The translations under genes and the position numbers were made by a program. The notes below the pieces were generated by a model, which did not search any database, was not told the DNA's origin, and was given only the letters and a program-made list of their open reading frames with translations. From NCBI RefSeq assembly GCF_000160855.1, contig NZ_GG700752.1:132704-158477 (forward strand): a DNA stretch of 25,774 bases. The letters run 5' to 3'. Source of the DNA: Lactobacillus helveticus DSM 20075 = CGMCC 1.1877. Its GTDB lineage: Bacteria; Bacillota; Bacilli; Lactobacillales; Lactobacillaceae. The number at the start of each line of letters is the position of its first letter. The first letter of the stretch is position 1. Shown here piece after piece: positions 23,071-25,774 of this stretch.

Positions 23071-24444
23071 ATGGCAAAAAAAGCACCTGAATTAAAACGG
23101 TCGATGACGGCCGGTCAAATGGAAATGATTTCGCTTGGGGGAGCGATTGGAGTTGGACTCTTTATGGGTTCTGCTTCAACAATTAAATGGACAGGGCCCT
23201 CAGTTTTATTAGCCTATATGTTTGTGGGGCTGATTTTATATATCATAATGCGAGCATTAGGCGAAATGCTTTACGTGGACCCAGGAACCGGTTCATTCGC
23301 GGATTATGCTGCAGAACATGTTCATCCAATTGCGGGATATTTGGCTGAATGGGCCAATGTCTTTCAATATGTGGTTGTAGGTATTTCAGAAGTAGTTGCC
23401 ACTACTGAATACTTGCGTTTCTGGTGGAGAGGAACCTCTGACTGGATTGCTGGGTTGGTTATCATTGCCTTTTTGTTACTAGCTAATCTAGCTAGTGCTA
23501 AGGCATATGCCACCCTAGAATTTTGGTTTGCAATGATCAAGGTAGTAACCATTATTTTGATGATCATTTTAGGTTTCATGGTCATCTTATTCGGCTTTGG
23601 CAATGGCGGTCATCCGGTAGGATTTTCTAACTTATGGAGTCACGGTGGCTTCTTTACTGGCGGGATAAAAGGATTCCTGTTCTCGATGGCCATCATCGTT
23701 GGCTCTTATCAAGGGATCGAATTGATTGGTATTTCAGCTGGTGAGGTGGCTAATCCTCAAGAAGCAATTGTTAAGAGCGTTAAGTCAGTTTTATGGCGAA
23801 TCTTAATCTTCTACGTTGGTGCGATCTTCGTAATTGTTACGATTTATCCATGGGATGAATTAGGCAATATTGGTTCCCCATTTGTAACAACTTTTGCTAA
23901 AGTGGGGATTACTGCTACAGCTTCAGTCATTAACTTTGTAGTTTTAACAGCTGCTTTATCTGGGGCCAACTCAGGTATTTATTCTTCAAGTAGAATGCTA
24001 TATAAGATGGCACATGAAGACTATGCACCTAAGACATTTGGTTATGTCTCAAAGCGTATTGTTCCTAGTCATGCTATTATTGGTATTACTTCAGGGATTT
24101 TCATAGGCTTTATGATGAATGTATTGTTGCAATTCTTTAGTAAGTCATTAGAAAATGTCTTCGTAGTTGTATATAGTTCATCCGTTTTACCAGGAATGGT
24201 AGCGTGGTTTGTAATTTTGCTGGCAGAATTGCGTTTTAGACGTAAAAACAAGGAGCTCATGAAGAAGCATCCCTTTAAGCTGCCACTTTATCCATATTCG
24301 AATTACTTTGCCTTATTCATGCTAGTATTAATCGTTATTTTCATGTTTATTAATCCTGAAACTCGTATTTCAGTAGTGGTTGGTGCGGTAGTATTAATCG
24401 TGGCGGTATTGGCATACGTGATAAAGTATGGTAAGAAAAAATAG
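23071..24444 (+). CDS. Amino-acid permease, APC superfamily (AAT family), second copy
   Basis: This 457-residue transporter has 12 predicted membrane segments, with ISLGGAIGVGLFMGSASTI as helix 1 and SYQGIELIGISAGEVANPQEAIVKSV around helix 6. It is clearly related to the preceding permease and probably arose by an old duplication, but they differ enough to suggest different substrates. ATG 23071 is supported by AAGGGGAG (23057-23064) at 6-base spacing, and a TTG two codons earlier overlaps that site. It probably shares a transcript with the upstream permease and ends at a terminator. Confidence 0.93.
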   Translation: MAKKAPELKRSMTAGQMEMISLGGAIGVGLFMGSASTIKWTGPSVLLAYMFVGLILYIIMRALGEMLYVDPGTGSFADYAAEHVHPIAGYLAEWANVFQYVVVGISEVVATTEYLRFWWRGTSDWIAGLVIIAFLLLANLASAKAYATLEFWFAMIKVVTIILMIILGFMVILFGFGNGGHPVGFSNLWSHGGFFTGGIKGFLFSMAIIVGSYQGIELIGISAGEVANPQEAIVKSVKSVLWRILIFYVGAIFVIVTIYPWDELGNIGSPFVTTFAKVGITATASVINFVVLTAALSGANSGIYSSSRMLYKMAHEDYAPKTFGYVSKRIVPSHAIIGITSGIFIGFMMNVLLQFFSKSLENVFVVVYSSSVLPGMVAWFVILLAELRFRRKNKELMKKHPFKLPLYPYSNYFALFMLVLIVIFMFINPETRISVVVGAVVLIVAVLAYVIKYGKKK

Positions 24445-24450
24445 AATTTA

Positions 24451-24484
24451 AGCATTGAAGCACATTGTTTCACTGCTTTTTTTA
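24451..24484 (+). terminator. Rho-independent terminator of the permease pair
   Basis: Arms AGCATTGAAGC (24451-24461) and GTTTCACTGCT with one mismatch and one wobble, followed by seven T residues. Confidence 0.85.
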
Positions 24485-24490
24485 TATTTT

Positions 24491-24661
24491 AAGATACATA
24501 GAGATACACAATATCCAAGCAATTTTGTGGCTAATTATCGCAGACGATTGCTCGATGATTAGATCATTAAATCAACAAATTATGGTGAAGTCGCATTTAC
24601 TTTGCTTTATTTTAAAGAATATGTTTTACAACAATATTGCTTTGAACAGGGATTAGAATAA
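24491..24661 (+). pseudogene. Possible decayed ORF, family unknown
   Basis: One frame reads KIHRDTQYPSNFVANYRRRL, LDD, a TAG at 24560-24562, and then IIKSTNYGEVAFTLLYFKEY and VLQQYCFEQGLE before TAA at 24659. The composition is protein-like, with one internal stop and no start or ribosome site, so it may be the end of a lost gene. I do not recognise it, and chance is possible. Confidence 0.25.
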
Positions 24662-24678
24662 AAAATTGAAAAATAATA

Positions 24679-24711
24679 AAATTCACTACTTGTATATGTA
24701 GTGGATTTTTA
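24679..24711 (+). terminator. Hairpin with T run before the hydrolase fragment
   Basis: Arms AATTCACTAC and GTAGTGGATT with a TTGTATAT-like loop, followed by TTTTAT. It overlaps the promoter of the next fragment and would end transcription from the decayed ORF upstream. Confidence 0.6.
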
Positions 24712-24717
24712 TATAAT
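24690..24717 (+). promoter_or_regulatory. Promoter of the gamma-glutamyl hydrolase fragment
   Basis: TTGTAT (24690-24695), 16-base spacer, TATAAT (24712-24717). The ATG follows at 24752 with TAGGAGCG as ribosome site, so the start region of the lost gene is intact. Confidence 0.6.
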
Positions 24718-24751
24718 ATTACATACTAAAAGTAAGTGAGTAGGAGCGCAG

Positions 24752-24868
24752 ATGACAAAACCAATTATTGGTATTTCAGGTTCGGTAATTATTGATGATG
24801 GTGGGATTTTTCCCGGTTATCACCGCAGTTATGTAAATGAGGATTACGTAGATTCTGTAGTTCAAAAC
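24752..24868 (+). pseudogene. N-terminal fragment of a gamma-glutamyl hydrolase (PuuD-like, peptidase C26)
   Basis: The first 39 residues, MTKPIIGISGSVI then GGIFPGYHRSYVNEDYVDSVVQN, match the start of class I amidotransferase-like gamma-glutamyl-GABA hydrolases. A normal protein is about 240-250 residues with a catalytic Cys-His-Glu, none of which is present here. After residue 39 the sequence changes into an amino-acid permease in another frame, and the frame then ends at a stop at 24971-24973. Promoter and ribosome site are intact, so a short nonsense peptide may be produced. Confidence 0.75.
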
Positions 24869-24869
24869 G

Positions 24870-25574
24870 AAGGATCCAGAAAAGAATTTGCCACGTGCGA
24901 TTCCACTCGCAATCTTGATTATTGTGGTAGTTTATATCGGCGTTGTGGCAGTTGCGATGGTGATGAATCCTAAGGCCTTGATGACTACTAAGCAGGTAGT
25001 AGCGGTAGCTGCAATCTTTAATAATGAGATTTTGCGGGATGTCATCTTGGTTGGTGCAGTTGTCTCAATGTTTGGGATTAACGTTGCATCTAGTTTTAAT
25101 GCGCCACGTATTTTGGAAGCCATGGCTCGTAAAGGTCAAATGTCTAAGTCGTTGACTAAGAGAACTAAGAATAACTTTCCAATTAGAACGTTCTTTATTT
25201 CAGTTGCTTTAGCCGTTTTAATTCCGATGACGTTTGAATATAACATGGTCAACTTAATCACATTGAGTGCGATGGTTAGATTCTTAGGCTTTATCGTTGT
25301 GCCAATTGCCGTTATTCAGTTCTATCGCGGCAAGGCTAAGGAAGATGTTCTTAATGCTGATAAGAATGTTTTGACTGATGTTGTGGTACCGATTTTGTCA
25401 ATTGTGATTGTGGTCTTCTTATTGATTGAATATAACTGGAAGGCACAATTTGGTGTTGCTAATGGCGCTGGTCAAATCGTTGGTGTTAACTGGTATGCTA
25501 TTGCGATGATGGTCTTTGGCTTTGTATTGTTGCCACTCATTATGGCTTGGATTTCTAAAAGAGAACGGAAATAG
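24870..25574 (+). pseudogene. C-terminal half of an APC-superfamily amino-acid permease
   Basis: The frame opens with KDPEKNLPRAIPLAILIIVVVYI, the usual loop and helix 7 start of APC permeases. It continues through SMFGINVASSFNAPRILEAMARKGQMSK to a lysine/arginine-rich end (SKRERK) at 25574. About seven helices are present and the first six are missing, so it cannot transport. There is no start codon with a ribosome site. The frame differs from the hydrolase fragment upstream. The sequence is otherwise intact, which points to a recent deletion. It was probably a separate permease gene next to the hydrolase. Confidence 0.82.
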
Positions 25575-25583
25575 AATGATTAA

Positions 25584-25604
25584 GTAAGAATATCTTACAT
25601 TTTT
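25584..25604 (+). terminator. Possible terminator after the permease remnant
   Basis: A 15-base perfect palindrome GTAAGA-ATA-TCTTAC (25584-25598) followed by ATTTTT. The stem is AT-rich and short, so strength is uncertain. Confidence 0.5.
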
Positions 25605-25774
25605 GATATGATGATATGAACCAAAAATTGAGGATATATTGTTTTTATTAACATATTTCGATATTCTATCGGAGTATGTTTTTTTAGTACTGTTTTATGA
25701 TTATGGTAGTGAATACGTTCTTTAATTGTTTGATCTAATTCATTCATAGTCTTAAATGTATTTTCAAAAATATC
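25595..25774 (-). CDS. IS3-family transposase OrfB, C-terminal part, cut by the window edge
   Basis: On the minus strand 59 residues plus a stop are visible, including ERIHYHNHKTVLKKHTPIEYRN. The pattern 'I-YYN--R----L---SP-EYR' is the end of the DDE integrase domain of IS3/IS150-type transposases. The N-terminal part lies beyond 25774. The tail after EYR (about 20 residues) is longer than usual and lacks a recognisable pattern, so the natural stop may have been lost. No terminal inverted repeat was identified before 25595. It marks an insertion-sequence copy next to the deleted permease. Confidence 0.72.
   Translation of the reverse strand, partial: DIFENTFKTMNELDQTIKERIHYHNHKTVLKKHTPIEYRNMLIKTIYPQFLVHIIISKM

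Noticed and set aside
24872..24877. BamHI site (GGATCC) at the hydrolase-permease junction as a cloning scar
   Set aside because: The bases encode the natural D-P of the permease's conserved loop, so no artificial join is needed.
1..25774. CRISPR array, tRNA or rRNA genes, prophage
   Set aside because: No regularly spaced repeats, no tRNA-like cloverleaf with T-loop consensus, and no rRNA or phage structural genes were noticed by eye.

Overview
The window looks like chromosomal DNA from a low-GC Firmicute of the Lactobacillus acidophilus group. The reasons are AT-rich sequence, a dlt operon in the order dltX-A-B-C-D, a GH25 lysozyme whose downstream sequence encodes a decayed SLAP (S-layer-type) wall-binding domain, a clp gene under CIRCE control, orphan PTS EIIC and DUF915 hydrolase genes, and AAT-type amino-acid permeases. 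SLAP domains and the many single-mutation pseudogenes suggest an S-layer-bearing, genome-reducing species such as L. helveticus or a close relative. The species cannot be fixed from this sequence alone.

Layout. (1) 19-5460, plus: complete dlt operon for D-alanylation of teichoic acids, with an overlapping penicillin-binding-protein-like serine hydrolase, closed by a strong terminator. (2) 5672-7889, plus: a decaying accessory cluster with an Rgg-type helix-turn-helix fragment, a CPBP intramembrane protease, and three tandem small membrane proteins of one family, two of them broken. (3) 7926-8085: a strong promoter, a folded leader-like sequence and a terminator, which is a good candidate for an unannotated small RNA, followed by a DUF975 membrane protein. 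(4) 9008-9838, minus: secreted GH25 lysozyme cut short by a 17-bp tandem duplication that removes its wall-binding domain. (5) 10112-11728, plus: YtgP/MurJ-type lipid flippase. (6) 15263-11767, minus: an ABC-type (MacB/FtsX-like) exporter operon with a lost start codon and a frameshifted permease, followed by a small ribbon-helix-helix-like protein. (7) 15352-17569, plus: orphan PTS EIIC overlapping a DUF915 alpha/beta hydrolase. (8) 17579-19977: Hsp100 ATPase (ClpE-type) behind a promoter carrying a perfect CIRCE operator and a cluster of three DnaA-box sequences. (9) 20084-24444, plus: signal peptidase I, a polytopic membrane protein and two amino-acid permeases. (10) 24491-25774: debris, comprising a possible decayed ORF, a gamma-glutamyl hydrolase start fused out of frame to the C-terminal half of an APC permease, and the end of an IS3-family transposase running off the window.

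Much of the window concerns the cell envelope: teichoic-acid D-alanylation, lipid II flipping, wall hydrolysis, secretion, ABC export and transporters. The most notable signals are regulatory or mutational: the DnaA-box cluster in the clpE promoter, the candidate small RNA with a possible terminator-loop pseudoknot, and the tandem duplication that may release a lysozyme from the wall.
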